From: Fragilaria crotonensis
Lineage: Eukaryota; Bacillariophyta; Fragilariophyceae; Fragilariales; Fragilariaceae
Length of the DNA: 64,000 bases
Direction of reading: 5' to 3'
NCBI GenBank assembly: GCA_022925895.1
Contig: JAKSYS010000002.1
Span: 62,001-126,000 of the forward strand
Shown: piece by piece, positions 10,510 to 22,041 of the stretch
Layout of the letters: each line of letters begins with the position of its first letter
How positions within the stretch are numbered: position 1 is the stretch's first letter
Made by a program: the position numbers and the translations under genes
Notes under the pieces: generated by a model
The model's input: the letters and a program-made list of their open reading frames with translations, nothing else
Database searches by the model: none
What the model was told of the DNA's origin: nothing

Positions 10510-10908
10510 TCACGGAGGAGCTTTCGGGATCGGGAGGTAAGCGATGGTATCCATCCCACAATCAACGAGATGGTCCCAAACGGCGTTCTGGAAGTCGACG
10601 AGACTGCTCGCTTGGGTGAAGAGGGTCGTCATGCCGGTACGACGAAAGTTGTACCCCTTTTGTGAGGCTGAGGCATGGACAGGGCGGAGTTGGTTTGGTG
10701 ACGTGATGTCGTCGGCAGCGCTCGGATCGAGGCCGACCCAACCAGGAGCTGGCTTACCGCCAGTCCAAGCGGACCAATCATCCCTGGAAAGGGAGACAAT
10801 GTTGCCCATAATGGGCTTATCGGGCCTATCAGAGGCGACGATAGGGTCGGAGACAGGTGGCGTCGGGGACGCGGTGACGGGGTCAGAAGTTGGTGTCGGA
10901 GACGCCAT
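10510..10908 (-). CDS. Copia element A: small upstream ORF, 132 aa
   Basis: A separate 132-codon frame between the primer binding site and gag. It aligns with the 119-aa ORF at 36438-36797 of element B through DWSAWTGGKPAPGW, GLDPSA, TSPNQLRPV, QKGYNFRRTGMTTLF and VWDHLVD. Its stop TGA (10512-10510) overlaps an ATG in the string TGATG just upstream of gag. Because the stop-start junction is in the same place in element B, I treat it as a real two-ORF arrangement. The function is unknown; it may be an N-terminal matrix-like part of Gag made separately. Confidence 0.75.
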   Translation of the reverse strand: MASPTPTSDPVTASPTPPVSDPIVASDRPDKPIMGNIVSLSRDDWSAWTGGKPAPGWVGLDPSAADDITSPNQLRPVHASASQKGYNFRRTGMTTLFTQASSLVDFQNAVWDHLVDCGMDTIAYLPIPKAPP

Positions 10909-11218
10909 CTCGGAGAGTATGGAGCGAAGGGCGAGCTTGGAAAGGTCTTAGGAAGGCAAAGCACGGCGTGCTTTTAGATAAAATAGGTAGCCTAGTTGGT
11001 AACTTAGGCGCTCGGAGAGACTTGTTTGTAGGTTGGAAACCGTAGAGTAGAAGATGGTCAACGGAGTTGACTTGGGCTGCAGCGTAGACGATTGCGGAGC
11101 AATCGGGGAGTAGATCCTTGGAAAGGATCGACCTAAGTGTCCTTGGAAAGGAGACGACGAATTCCTTTAGAGAGGAATTGGCTTGCCTGGAAGGAAGCGT
11201 GAGGGGGTTAGCCTATAG

Positions 11219-11234
11219 ATTGGGCAAAATAACC
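11219..11234 (-). promoter_or_regulatory. Primer binding site of copia element A
   Basis: GGTTATTTTGCCCAAT on the minus strand directly follows the 5' LTR. The same 16 bases follow the 5' LTR of element B (36114-36129), although the two LTRs are unrelated, which marks it as the tRNA primer site. Confidence 0.75.
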
Positions 11235-11548
11235 ACTTGAGACTATCACCGGAGATGATACTCTAATCGTAGGAAATAGTACGTAGTACCGTAGGAAAAT
11301 TACTGTAGGAAGGCTTCACACAAAGTACGTTCTGAGAAATTATAAGCTACAGTAAAACTCGGCACTCGATCGTATGAACGACAAACTCGTCGAACGTGTC
11401 AAATGGCATTTGACATTTCGGGTAGTTCGTACGAAATTAGTTAGAGACCGGACAGTACAGCGTATCAAGTTTCACATTTCGATGGATGACCTCACGGTAG
11501 CACAGTACAACGATGGCATCGCAGTCCAGTGCAGCGTAGGTTTCAATT
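11235..11548 (-). repeat. 5' LTR of copia element A
   Basis: Direct repeat of 4400-4713, 314 bp, read as identical. Followed on the right by the TACTA target duplication (11549-11553). On the element strand it should carry the promoter; I did not find a convincing TATA box. Confidence 0.93.
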
Positions 11549-11865
11549 TACTATGTACTGTCAAACCCTGAATATGATACTACTAGCAAATACCAGTACG
11601 AGGTAGCACGTAGCTAGAGTGCTGCTGACGCAATCCTGCCAACTCGTAGACAACGATCATGCCGAACTTCGGAAACTCTCATGATACACATCATCGCTCT
11701 GATCTCAGCATCTACTAACTGCTCTGATCGCAGCATCTACTAGCTCAGTAAAACTGTGCGTGTTCATGCTCACTCACGCAAGAAACAGCTCAGGAAAGGG
11801 AAAGGATAAGCTACAATGATCTCATAATATCTAGCAACAAGAACTAAGAAAGTACATACCCCGAC

Positions 11866-12315
11866 ATGAAGACGAGTATTCCTATCCTTGCTCTCTGCCT
11901 CGCAACATCGCAGGCCTTTACGGTGTCGACAACATCTGTCCAACGCCTACTCCCTCTCAATGCGTATGTCCCTTCCGGTCTCACAGCTGAAGACTACAAG
12001 CGAATTAAAGAAGCCGACAGAAAAAAGATGGGCAAAAATCTTGGTGGTCTCGGACCTCGCGGTTTCAAGTCCCGTTCCATGCAATCATGGCAAGAGGCAT
12101 ACGAACGCGGTGAAACTGGACACTCAATAGCTCCATTCGGTTACAAGGAGTCTTTGAAGGCTGGTAAAATCAAGAAAGAGGATGTACCATACATGGTCCG
12201 GGGAGGCTCTTGGGATAACAGTGATGTCCCCGGCGCCAAGCGAAAGCGATGGTTGAAGACAGATAAGGAATATGCTCGGGGTGGGTACAAAAGGAGCAGA
12301 GCGCGAGCATCCTAG
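11866..12315 (+). CDS. Predicted plastid-targeted small basic protein, 149 aa
   Basis: Begins MKTSIPILALCLATSQAFTV: a signal peptide whose likely cleavage site SQA|FTV matches the ASA-FAP rule for import into complex plastids, followed by a Ser/Thr-rich transit-like stretch. The mature part is Lys/Arg/Gly-rich (about 110 residues) with LGPRGFKSRSMQSWQEAY, FGYKESLKAGKIKKEDVPYM and a strongly basic tail KRSRARAS. I recognise no domain. Size and charge would suit a small structural or nucleic-acid-binding stromal protein, but that is a guess. The gene is intact and starts 317 bp beyond the recently inserted copia element A; nothing else is visible in that 317-bp gap. Confidence 0.7.
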   Translation: MKTSIPILALCLATSQAFTVSTTSVQRLLPLNAYVPSGLTAEDYKRIKEADRKKMGKNLGGLGPRGFKSRSMQSWQEAYERGETGHSIAPFGYKESLKAGKIKKEDVPYMVRGGSWDNSDVPGAKRKRWLKTDKEYARGGYKRSRARAS

Positions 12316-12685
12316 GTAGTGGGCCGGGCTTTGATTGGACGGGTTCTAGACCCCGTGAAGAAAGCTTCAAGAAGTTGGTCCCTGGCTTGAGTTAGATGAG
12401 TTCTGAACTCTTAATGTGATTTTAGGCTTGCTGTACATTTCACGTTTCTAAGTGTTTTGCTCCAAGGATTGACTGCAACACCTCACAGTGCAACACAATT
12501 CTGAACTGCGCGTTTCACGAGTTGAAGTATCGTCCTGGTTAATTTGAGAACTTGCTCTCTTCCCACATCCTCGCCGGCCTGCAACTCGAGTGAAGTAGGG
12601 ATAGCACAGGTTGCCACAAAAGATCGCGACTGCTTGACGTTGCCATGCACCCATCTGCACCTCCAGTCCAACCGTCCCATGCGGC
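12316..12685. other. Spacer between convergent genes
   Basis: 370 bp between two convergent genes; it should contain both 3' untranslated regions. No gene or repeat seen. Confidence 0.5.
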
Positions 12686-13304
12686 TCATACACCACTCAC
12701 TTTTCCGTAAAAGTATCTAAATCCCGTGATCATGATCGTCACGAAATAGCAATCCCTTGCCAGTAATAGAGGGTCAACAGATAACGCCATAACTTTGCTC
12801 ACGGCAAAAGCAAGACCGAATTGCAACAACACAAAGGCGACGATAATTTTGGCCAATCTCGGAATTTCGATCCAATTATCATGCGACACCAAAAGGGTGG
12901 AAAGAATCCAGCAAACACATCCGGAGGATGTTCGCTGTACGAAATCATCAAGTGTCGCCGGCACGGCAGGTAACGGTTGTGAAAAGCCTCCATTCTCCCA
13001 GAAGGAGGCATCATTGAGGACGTCCACGAGGCCAATTAACTGACTAGCAACGACTATGGCCAAGATATCAACCGTGAGGGCCGGGTTCAATGGATTCCTT
13101 GCCATCATGATTTCCAGAATTTTTGGCGTGAAGAATGCAATTACTGGTAGTAAGTTGGGGTGCAAGATTGATATGTGCACAAGGCAACTGCGTGGCTGCG
13201 AACGAGTCAGAGGCTCTGCCTAGGGACGAAGGAAGTAGGAAGGATTTTGTTAAAGGTAGTGCAAAGAGCAGGAGAGGGAAACGCATACCTGAAGATGAGC
13301 GCAT
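12686..13304 (-). CDS. Predicted plastid-targeted multi-pass membrane protein, unknown function
   Basis: Frame 1 (13304 downward) has a hydrophobic leader MRFPLLLFALPLTKSFLLPS with an SF cleavage-like site, typical of complex-plastid import. Frame 2 (to stop 12686) encodes the body: NPLNPALTVDILAIVVASQL, an amphipathic linker FWENGGFSQPLPAVP, then three hydrophobic segments (CVCWILSTLLV, IIVAFVLLQFGLAFAV, DCYFVTIMITGFRYF). The frames must be joined inside about 13130-13195. A GT-AG intron of only 37 nt (GTGCAC...ACCAG, about 13144-13180) fits the phase; an indel is the alternative. I do not recognise the family. Start codon could be 13304 or 13286. Confidence 0.55.
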
Positions 13305-14312
13305 GGCGGTTGCGGACTCTTCAGTTTCTTTTTGGTGTCATCATCATCCTGATCAAGGAATTGTCTGGAATCCGTCGACTGTCGAGCTCCTCCGTTCCCG
13401 CCATTTCAGCCACGAGCCACGAGACGGGATATTGTATGCAATGTATACGATGCACGCCAGGATGGATCCGATCCTACAAGTACCGTAGAGTGCAGTGAAA
13501 TGCCGTCAAGCCGTACCTGGTACTGTACAGTAATAAGGTACTCCGAGTACAACTCTCCGCATGTCGAGTTACCAGGTACCTGGTAGTAGTAGACGTCTAC
13601 TCTCGTGTAGGGTATCATATGCATATGTCTTGTACAGTAATGACTGACTACTCGAGTACGCTAGTACTTGTACTATATGTCACCATAGATATGTGTGATA
13701 GCAGTACATGTACAATAGGCATCAGTACCTGGTACCAGTACTCTGAGATGTCATGATTTCACTGCTATGACGTATGCACTTGTACCGGCACAGAGTTTTA
13801 TACAAGTACTGTAGAAGGTATGACGGTGCATGGTTTGCACGAAAACCTGCAACGAAACAAATTTCCGATTCATTCCTTTTTATTTTTTCCCACTCCATGC
13901 TCCGATGTTTCACTAAGGATTTTTGTCATGTGCTACCTGGCACCTGCTGTAGTTTTTTAGAGAGTCACTCGTCCTTGCAAAACAACTCTATTGAAAAAAT
14001 GGCGAATATTTTTTCAAATAACCGCCCAGCGCTCGGGATTCGTGTGAAGCAGCAAAGCGCCTTCGTGTGAGCGGACAAGCTAGAGAAATGCAGCGTCCCA
14101 ACACCTTTTATCTTATACTACTCCTCTACCTTTCTCGTTGACCTTCCTTCAAATCGGCGGGGCATGAAAAAGCTTGATCCTGCCCACCTGTTGAGTGCCC
14201 ACCGATAAATTGTTGATATAAGTTGTGGCCAGGAAGGATAGGCGTTGAAGGAATCAGAACGCAAGCGGCGAACTGCTAGTTCATAAAGAGATTCATCGAA
14301 CGCGAACTCATT
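13305..14312. other. Spacer, GTAC-rich, no gene seen
   Basis: About 1 kb between divergent genes. The part from about 13490 to 13800 is dense in GTAC words (for example ctggtactgtacagtaat). The last 300 bp should hold the promoter of the coiled-coil gene. No RNA gene recognised. Confidence 0.5.
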
Positions 14313-17245
14313 ATGCCTGCGCTTTCAGAAAGAGCGTCCAGAGTTCACAGGGCTCGCCGTTTGCAATTATCCAATGATTCACTGAGGGAAGAGCGCCTGG
14401 CAGTCAGTGCTTCTCCTTCCGCTACAACCCAAGCCGACGCCGGTTCCAGACTACACGAAACGATCCAGCTCCATCCCTCCCACACCAACCACCCGCGCAA
14501 ATTCGATACCGCCTCTGGTGGAGAGGAGGTATAGTGGAAGGGTCTCTCCGATGACATCGATTGCCATAACACCACGCTTATCGGAAGAGACCAGTCGTAG
14601 CAGATTCATGGATGCCGACATGGATGAAGAGATGCCAATGGACGAATTGCAGCAGGTCTTGAAGTCACGATACTCCGAATCAACAAGCATTCATCCCCCT
14701 CATCTTGTTTCTCCTGTTAACGACAGCTCGGATGCTGTGTCTTCTGTTTCGTCGTCGGACGGCTCGCCAATCAGGCGGACCAGAAAATCTCAACTGCAGC
14801 AGCAGCAACCGCCTGTGGTCACCCCGCCCACAAACGCTTGGAGTGGTATCAGGCATGCCGCCGCATCGAGAAATCCCGGTGCGAGCTATGAAGCTGCGGC
14901 TGTAGAACCAAAAGAGATTGTCCAAAGTAGAAGTTCTGATTCGACGGCTGCGTCGCGGAGGTACGTCAGTCGCAGCCCAAGTTACGACGCGGTTGAAACC
15001 CCGCCAAGGCACACAGCACATAACTTGAACGATGGCAAAGTGGAATATGCGAGGCGTCAGCTTGACGTAACCAGTAACCGCAAAAATCCAGTCGCTCCCT
15101 CCATTGATCGTCTTGCGACCGCGATTCGTATGAAGTCAAATCGAAGACCTGAAAATCTTTCCAAAGACGAAAACGACCTTTGGGAAGCCGTTCAAGGTAC
15201 GCTTAGCGGACAGAGGTCAGAGATGATGGCTAGGCGCCGGATTATAGAGCGACAGCTTCAAGAATCGACGTCGCAGGTTGACAAGCTTCGTGCACAACTT
15301 GAAGCTCCAGAAAGAATTGGACACCACCGTCACACACCTTCAGAATGCGAAACGCCAACTCCATGACATGCAAACAAGTCAAGCAAAACAAAGAGACATC
15401 TCAAGTGATGAACAAGTGGCGGCTTTGCAGGCGCATGTTGCAGACTTACAGCGAAGATACGATAAAGCTGTTGAATTGACCGAGACTTGCCAGGATGAAC
15501 ACGACCGTGCTATCTGTGCCATTCAACGTGTCCTTGCAGATGTTAACGAACAAAAGGAGGAGCAGGTCGCTGTCCTCCAAGCTCGAATTAAGGAGCTGCA
15601 AGATGAGATAGACCAGCAACAGGACGAAAGCAGTCGAAAGTCAAACAATGATGCCGCCGATGTCGCGACATTGCGCGCTCGAGCGCAAAGGGCGTTCCAA
15701 TTGGAAAATGAAATGGAAGAGCTGAAGAATTCACAGGCGCGAACGGAAGAAGAGCGCGACCAACTTCAGCAAGATCTTGACAAGAAGACTGGAATTATTG
15801 CTGTATTGGAGCAGGAGTTAAATGTCATCAAGAACGCACTTCAGAACGCGAAGGACAAGGAGGCAGGTTTCGAAGAAGTCATCACCAGACAACGCAAGCA
15901 GTTAGCCCAACAAGCAAACACACACCTTACTGGTCCTTCCAGTGCGCCTTCGGAGGAATTTGAGTCTTTGCGCAAAAAGTTGGATGAAAAAACCAAATCC
16001 CTGGAGAATGCGAAAGCGCTGATAACGTCGCTGGAGGCGGCTAATGGGTCTATGGCGGTTGATCTGCGTTCAAAGCTCAAGGGCAAGGACGAGCAAGTGC
16101 TCATTTTGAAATCGGAGGCCGCAGATCGCAAGCGAAGAATGGACAGCCTTGCCACCGAGCTTAAGGATCTTCAAATTCTGAAGACCGGGTCCGTCGAATT
16201 TAGTGCAAAAATGCGGGAGCAAATGTCGATTTTGTCGCAAAGCTTGGAAAGTGCTGTTGGTGATTTGCAATCTGCCAGCGTTGTTCTTGAATCCAGCGAC
16301 GGTGGAGAAGACGAAGCTGTGGATAAAATCTCTGTGATTCTATGCAACGCAGTCGCAGCTATCAAGTCAAGCCTTGATGCCATGAAACACGAGGGCGTCG
16401 CTGATACCGATCGGCAGATGAGACCTGAAAGCAGGGGCTTTGACTCTTCTTCGCGTGATGTTGAGGATAAACTCAAGAAAATGGATACGAAGCTGAAGCT
16501 TGCGGACGCATCTCTAAAGAAGGCAGAGGGCGAAGTAGCTCTTCTGAAGGTCCAGAATGAACGTCTTAGACTGTCGAAGAGCCACGAGGAGTCTAAGCTA
16601 AAGGAAGAGATTCGTCACCTCCAAAGTCAAAATGAGAGTAATCTTGAGGCCCTGGAAAAGAAAAAGCAGGAGCTCCAGGTATTGCGCGACTCTCTTGAAG
16701 TGGGCGACGAGGTTGGATACATCTCGGGAGACGAAACTGATGAAGAGGAAGAAAACCAGCAAACAGGAACGAACGCAGCTAGCGCAACTTCGCAGGACGC
16801 GTTGAATGCATTATTGGCGCGTGGCGGTGTTGATATGGCAGGAACCGTCAATGCTGCTGAGCTCAATAAAATGAAAAATGAACTCAAACGGGTGGAGCGG
16901 GAGCGACAAAGAGCCAAGGAAGCCCTGAAGGCGGAGCAGGAGTCGTTAGCCAATGCAAAGATGATTATTTCTTCGCTGGAAAAGGCTAACAAGACGATGC
17001 TAGAAGACCTCCGCTCGCGCTTGCAAGACAGCAATACTGCGATCGCTGCCCTCTTGGACAAGTCGTTGGTAAACGAGAAGGTGTCGAAGGATTTGGAACA
17101 AAAGCTCGAGCAGCTGACGAAGGAAAAGGAACAGGCGGATGCGGATCACCAGGTTGAGATCGCGAAGCTGAAGAGTGAAGCTCTCATCACCGCCGTGCGG
17201 CTCGCGGCCAAGGAACGGGAGGTAGACGAATTTTCTAGCAATTGA
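14313..17245 (+). CDS. Long coiled-coil protein (frame broken twice)
   Basis: Three overlapping frames read through: 14313-14534 (MPALSERASRVHRARRLQLS), about 14407-15366 (Ser/Pro-rich, low complexity, possible phosphorylation targets) and about 15278-17245 (continuous heptad-type coiled coil, about 640 residues). The heptads begin just before the second break (VDKLRAQL) and continue after it (KLQKELDTTVTHLQ), so one protein of about 950 residues is intended. Two segments repeat a motif: LENAKALITSLEAANGS and LANAKMIISSLEKANKT, each followed by a DLRS(K/R)L stretch. No motor or other catalytic domain is present. It could be a cytoskeletal or centrosome-type scaffold. Breaks near 14410-14440 and 15300-15310 are +1-type, so may be indels or unrecognised introns. 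Confidence 0.65.
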
Positions 17246-17441
17246 GGCGACATTCAGGGTGAACCAGGCTGGGTCACAGGTGTAGTTACGAATGCAGCGC
17301 TTACTTTTGGTGAGTGAACAATTCGTTAACTAGGGTGTTAGACTAGTTCAACTCGGTGTCTGCATAGGACGCAATCATAAACTCGGAATTCCATCCAGAA
17401 AACTTTATTACAACTGCAGAACAAGGAATGCGAGTATCCTT

Positions 17442-20400
17442 TTAAGCATCGCTTGAGATTTTTGCAAGGTGAACAAAATCAACAATTTTGAAGTCTTCCT
17501 TTGCATCCTTGAGAATGGCATCAGTGCCATCGATACAAACCAATTCTCCTTCCACCCCAACGTCAGCCCCTCCTGTCACCAACACGATGTCATGTTCTTT
17601 CGGTTCGACCATAGATAATTCACTAACGCGAACACTCTTGCTAAGGCCTCCTTCAAGCTCAAGAGTGGCAGCTGAACCGTTGATTTCCTTGATAATTCCT
17701 CGGACTGGTCGCTTTTGAGCATGACACACACTCGCTCCATAAACCACACAGGGGTCTCTTCTCCATCACCTCCCATCGCATCAGGCTCAGATTTTTCACG
17801 TTTGATCTCACTGGTGCCATGCTCAGCGACTTCCTCATCCTTCACTACAGTTGGGGCAGGAGCAGGCGCGTTTGTTTGAATGTTGTCGTTGGCACTACTT
17901 GGTGCCCAGGTGCTAGCGTGGGATGACCCCCAACCGCCAACAGCATCGCCATCCGAAGATCCAAACGGATTTGACTGCTCCTTGGAAGTCGCGCCCCATC
18001 CATCCTCATTCTCTGTGGTGTCTTGATCCAATGAGCCACCTGGTCTCCACACTTCTTCTCCGCCGGACGTATCATGCATGGGGGTCGCACCACCGTGCAT
18101 TGGAGTGGCTCCGCCGTGCATAGGGGTCGCGCCACCAGTAATGAATGGCGTCGTCGGAGCCAACATGCTTGATTGCTGGAGCTGGCTTCTCGAGGGATCT
18201 TCAGTTGAACCAAACTTGTCTCCTGCCACCACCACACGCTCGCGAACAACCATAACTTTCTTCAGACGTGAGTGCAACTCAACTTGTACATGAGTGGCAG
18301 TTGCATCGGAAACTGTGCCAACGTAACCCTTCCATTGACCGGCCTGAATTCGGACACTCTTTCCAATGAGAGCATCGTCATGCTTGCCACGAGGACCAAT
18401 TGCACCACCGCCAGATTGAGTCCGTGGAGTCGAGAATGGGCTTGCACCACCATCACCAGCTGATCCTCGGTTCTGATTTCTAGAGCCGGCCTGCATACAA
18501 CTGCGACTGCGAACTACAAAAATACCAGCGTTTTCTGTTCGAGTTTGTGAGAAAAGGAAGAGCTGAGTGCGACTCATTCTCTTTATCGTAGCCTGTTTCC
18601 CCTTGTGGGGGCCTTCAGTGACAGTAACTTGATCACCGACTCTTATTTGGTTGCCTTGAACGTCCACCGCAATTGCACGGTTTGATCCCTGGTTCCGCTT
18701 TCCACGCAACTCCTCAGGGCGCACTTCTCTAACAAGGCCGTGGTTGTTGATGACAGTGAAATCTTCGCGACCAACTCTAACAATCACCCCGACTTCATTT
18801 GAGGATCCGCCTCCGCTCAGTACTACGAGATCGTACAATTCATAACCAGCTAGCTTGTCTTGACCAGATGCGATTTCAGCTGACTCACGAAGCTGAGACG
18901 TTCTCACGGTGATCTCCTTGTTTGTGACGTCTGTCAAGACCACAGCTGTGCAGTCAGCTTCGCCTTCCAACTGCTCAACTGCAACAACGTTTCCAGTCTC
19001 GTTAGCATATCGCCCATCCATGACCTTCACGTGAGCTCCAACAGCGATATACTTTCGGACTTGACTTGCCAAGAATTCAACCTCCTCAGGAGTTCAAGCT
19101 TGTTCGTGATAGGTTTAACCTTCACTGTCGAACCATCCAAGTTAATAAGCTTTCCTCTCAACCCAATCAAATCACCTTCAATAACTTCGACCGTGTCTCC
19201 GATCAAAAGGCCGCCACCGCCTGATGTTTTTGCCTTAGTTAATCCAGTCTTCCCTTGCAGCTCGGATAATTCGTCCAAGAGGGACCCCGCAAGTTTCGAT
19301 CCTTCATTTTCTTCACCGTCATCGTCCTCTCCAACGGATTTAGACGCCTTCCTGAAACTCTGCAGCTCGTCGAGTGTCGGTGGAGTCTCGTCCGTAACTT
19401 TCTTCACCATCGTTCCAACAGTCATCTCTTTCAACTGGTAACCTTCGTGATAATAGTTTCCCTCAAAGACATCGCAAAAGATATCAAGACCAGGAAACCG
19501 CTGGCGCATTGTCTGCTTTCCCATTGCCGCAACCTCTTGAGAATTGAAAACTTTTGGTGGACGAATCGTACGACGTCGAACTCGAGCCTGTTCAAGAGGC
19601 AGATCTGACAACGTCAAGTCGAGACGTGGAACGAACTGGACGACGCATTTCTGCCCAGACTCGCGAACAAACTTGACCAAACCTAAGTCACCCTTGTAAG
19701 GCCCCCTTTGAAGCCTTACCCACTCATTTTCCTTAACTAAACGCAAGTCGTAAGTGAATGAGCTTGACATGGAACAATGAGATGCATCGGCACGGTCGTG
19801 TTAACTTACCTGGCACTTTGACTGGCTTGACAGTCATAACTGTAGTCATATCGCCAATCGGAATTAATCGCATGGAATACTGCATGAGACCACGGATACC
19901 CTGAATGGCATCCACCACAGCTGGTTCACTGTAGGATTCGATATAAATCTTTCCCTTGGTTTGCGAAGCAATGACACCAGTAATGCCCAGAGGTCTACCC
20001 TGACGAGCAAATGCAATACTCTTATTCATGATTTGATAAACGAGCTCTTCTTCTTTCCCCGTCAAGCAGTTGACCATCCACAAACTGGGATCGGAAACTG
20101 AGGGCACAAGCGACTGCTGCGAGACTGCAGTATAGGAAGCATGCACCGATCCACCGTCGTCGTCCACTCGATCTGGGACGGAGGGGCCTCTGTCTAGGTA
20201 GGAACGGTCGACCGTTCTACGCTGCATCCGATGACGCTCTTCAATCGCTCGAGCCATCGCAGCAACTGAACGCTCGTCTTCTTCTTCGACATTGAACCGT
20301 CCTGCCTGCTGACGACGACGATCTTGTTGACGGATCAATTCTTGCGCCTCGTCATCCATCTGCTCCCGACGAATATCCTCCTCTGTGTAATGCTTCTTAA

Positions 20401-20749
20401 CAATGTCATGAGGATCTCTGTGAGTACCATATGGTTCATCGTCATCTTCTTCGTCGTCCTCGTCATCCTGCGCTTCTTCATCAAAGAACGAGCTCATCTT
20501 CGGTTTTTTCTTGGGTCCGCCTGAGGCTGAAGGAGCTCTTCGTTTCTTATCATCCTCGTCGTCCTCCTCTTCCTCGTCCTCATCATCGTCATCATCGTCG
20601 TCGTCATCATCATCGTCATCTAAGTTCATATTCGCCTTCCGAGGTGGAGGCGCATCGTCTTCCTCTTCTTGATCCTCCTCCTCGTCAGATGACTCGTCAT
20701 CATAGTCTTGCTGATCAGGCCGTAGGAATTTCCCTCCACTCCGGAACAT
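17442..20749 (-). CDS. SPT5: Transcription elongation factor SPT5
   Basis: Reads from ATG 20749 (MFRSGGKFLRP): an acidic N-terminus with a long Asp/Glu run, an NGN domain (SLWMVNCLTGKEEELVYQI to MRLIPIGDMTTVMTV) that pairs with SPT4, then KOW domains (ENEWVRLQRGPYKGDLGLVK; LLIGDTVEVIEGDLIGLRGK; AVGAHVKVMDGRYANETGNV; VGDQVTVTEGPHKGKQATI; GKSVRIQAGQWKGYVGTV), a short C-terminal repeat of three GGATPMH units, and a last KOW. SPT5 with SPT4 forms DSIF, which clamps RNA polymerase II. A 73-bp GT-AG intron (19737-19809) joins the NGN exon to the first KOW. Two one-base losses (in CC at 19089-19090 and GG at 17744-17745, element-strand reading) break an otherwise conserved frame. Confidence 0.92.
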
Positions 20750-21666
20750 TTTTCCGCGAGCACTGGCATTGCAGTCGGGAAAAAGTGAGCTGGGTTCCAG
20801 GCGATAGCACAACAGTTGACAATTAATTGCACTTACGACATGATTGCTGATTGTCGCTAGAGCAAGCGCTTTCGATAGAGTGAAAGGGAAAACTTTGAGT
20901 ATCCGACTTGAAAAGAGGACGGCGTGAGGTCGTCTGGGGCAACAGAGATCATACACCAACACCGACGAGGAGTATGCTGTCGTAGCTCAATGGCAAATCG
21001 GACCTGGATAGTCGTCGGCTCGACATGAGGATTCCATCCAGATAGGATTACAGCGTTGCCGCACAGAATCTGAAGGCTGGAGAAACGAACGATTGGGAAG
21101 GTCACGTTGAAATAGCTCGAACCTTGCTTGCTTTCAGGCATATGCATAGGACCCGTCTACCGGTACTTGTAGTGTGTAGGCAATTAGCAATGCTTCCCAA
21201 TTCCCTATCCCCGACATTTGTCGAGAAATAATACTGGGTAATGTAGAGTACTGGAGTACAAGATACTACAGTACTACAATCCTACAACCTTGCATCTGGT
21301 ACAATACTCCAGTACTTGTACGCTCCTACTGAGTTGCTTGCACCCCTTGCACATAATGCTCCAAACTCCGGACCGACGACCGACTCGAATCTACCGCCGA
21401 CCGCCGGTCGCCGGTGGAGTCTGGAGTGTGCAGTGGTACTGGTACTCGTACGGTAGGTTGAGTGTAGGTTGGAAAGGCTAAGTCATATTACCCTCGTACT
21501 ACTATACCTTGAGCAACTCGACGCGTTGTGCATCATAATACGGCATATAGGGTACAGTAAAATAGTTCATCAAACATGAAACATGAACGACAGTGCTTGA
21601 AATGACGAATGACTGCGATAGCTCACAGATCAGGCAAAAGTTAAATAATGATATATTATCAGCTTA
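20750..21666. other. Spacer, no gene seen
   Basis: 917 bp. The part next to SPT5 is its promoter and 5' untranslated region; about 21230-21490 is GTAC-rich. A tRNA A-box-like word near 20985 has no matching B box. No other feature. Confidence 0.5.
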
Positions 21667-22041
21667 TCAAGTTTCTTTCTGCAGAACGATGTTCCATTCT
21701 TCAATGGTGTGACCTGTTACGACTCCACCTGAAACATACGGATCTTTTGAGACGTACTCCAAGGCCGCAGCGGCATCCGTAAAGATGAAGAGGGCTCCTT
21801 TCGGAACCTCCATGCCTACTTCTCCTGTTGGACCCCCGCTGATACACCTTCCAGCAGCAATCATTTCCTTCGCCAACGCAAGGTGACCTTCTCGGTAGGG
21901 GCCACGCTTTTCCAAGACATCAGGAACGTACTCGTATCGCAAAAGATACTGAGTTGCTGGAAGGGTGGTTGTCGAAGAGAATTGACGAGGAGCAGTAGAA
22001 GCCATGAATGCCAGTACGGAGGTGCGACTGAGAGACCACAT
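21667..22041 (-). CDS. YCII-domain protein, probably mitochondrial, 124 aa
   Basis: An intact frame. Residues about 32-122 fit the YCII-related fold: YLLRYEYVPDVLEKRGPYRE, a HLALAKEMIAAGRCISGGP segment and a FTDAAAALEYVSKDPYV helix before a C-terminal strand (HTIEEWNIVL). YCII proteins are small ferredoxin-like domains of mostly unknown function, some with weak catalytic activity. The N-terminal MWSLSRTSVLAFMASTAPRQ is rich in Ser, Arg and hydrophobic residues without acidic ones, as in mitochondrial presequences. No intron is seen. Confidence 0.78.
   Translation of the reverse strand: MWSLSRTSVLAFMASTAPRQFSSTTTLPATQYLLRYEYVPDVLEKRGPYREGHLALAKEMIAAGRCISGGPTGEVGMEVPKGALFIFTDAAAALEYVSKDPYVSGGVVTGHTIEEWNIVLQKET

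Larger units (their letters stand above)
4400..11548 (-). mobile_element. Ty1/copia-type LTR retrotransposon A
   Basis: A 7,149-bp element bounded by 314-bp LTRs that I read as identical, flanked by the 5-bp target duplication TACTA (4395-4399 and 11549-11553). On the minus strand the order is 5' LTR, primer binding site, a small ORF, gag with a CCHC knuckle, a CCHH motif, hydrophobic segments, protease, integrase, reverse transcriptase, RNase H, polypurine tract, 3' LTR. Integrase before reverse transcriptase is the copia order. Identical LTRs imply a very recent insertion, yet the coding region has several one-base frameshifts and one stop between gag and pol. Confidence 0.93.

Noticed and set aside
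20978-21060. tRNA-like start TAGCTCAATGG (A-box consensus)
   Set aside because: No B box (GGTTCRANNCC) at the right distance and no cloverleaf pairing found.
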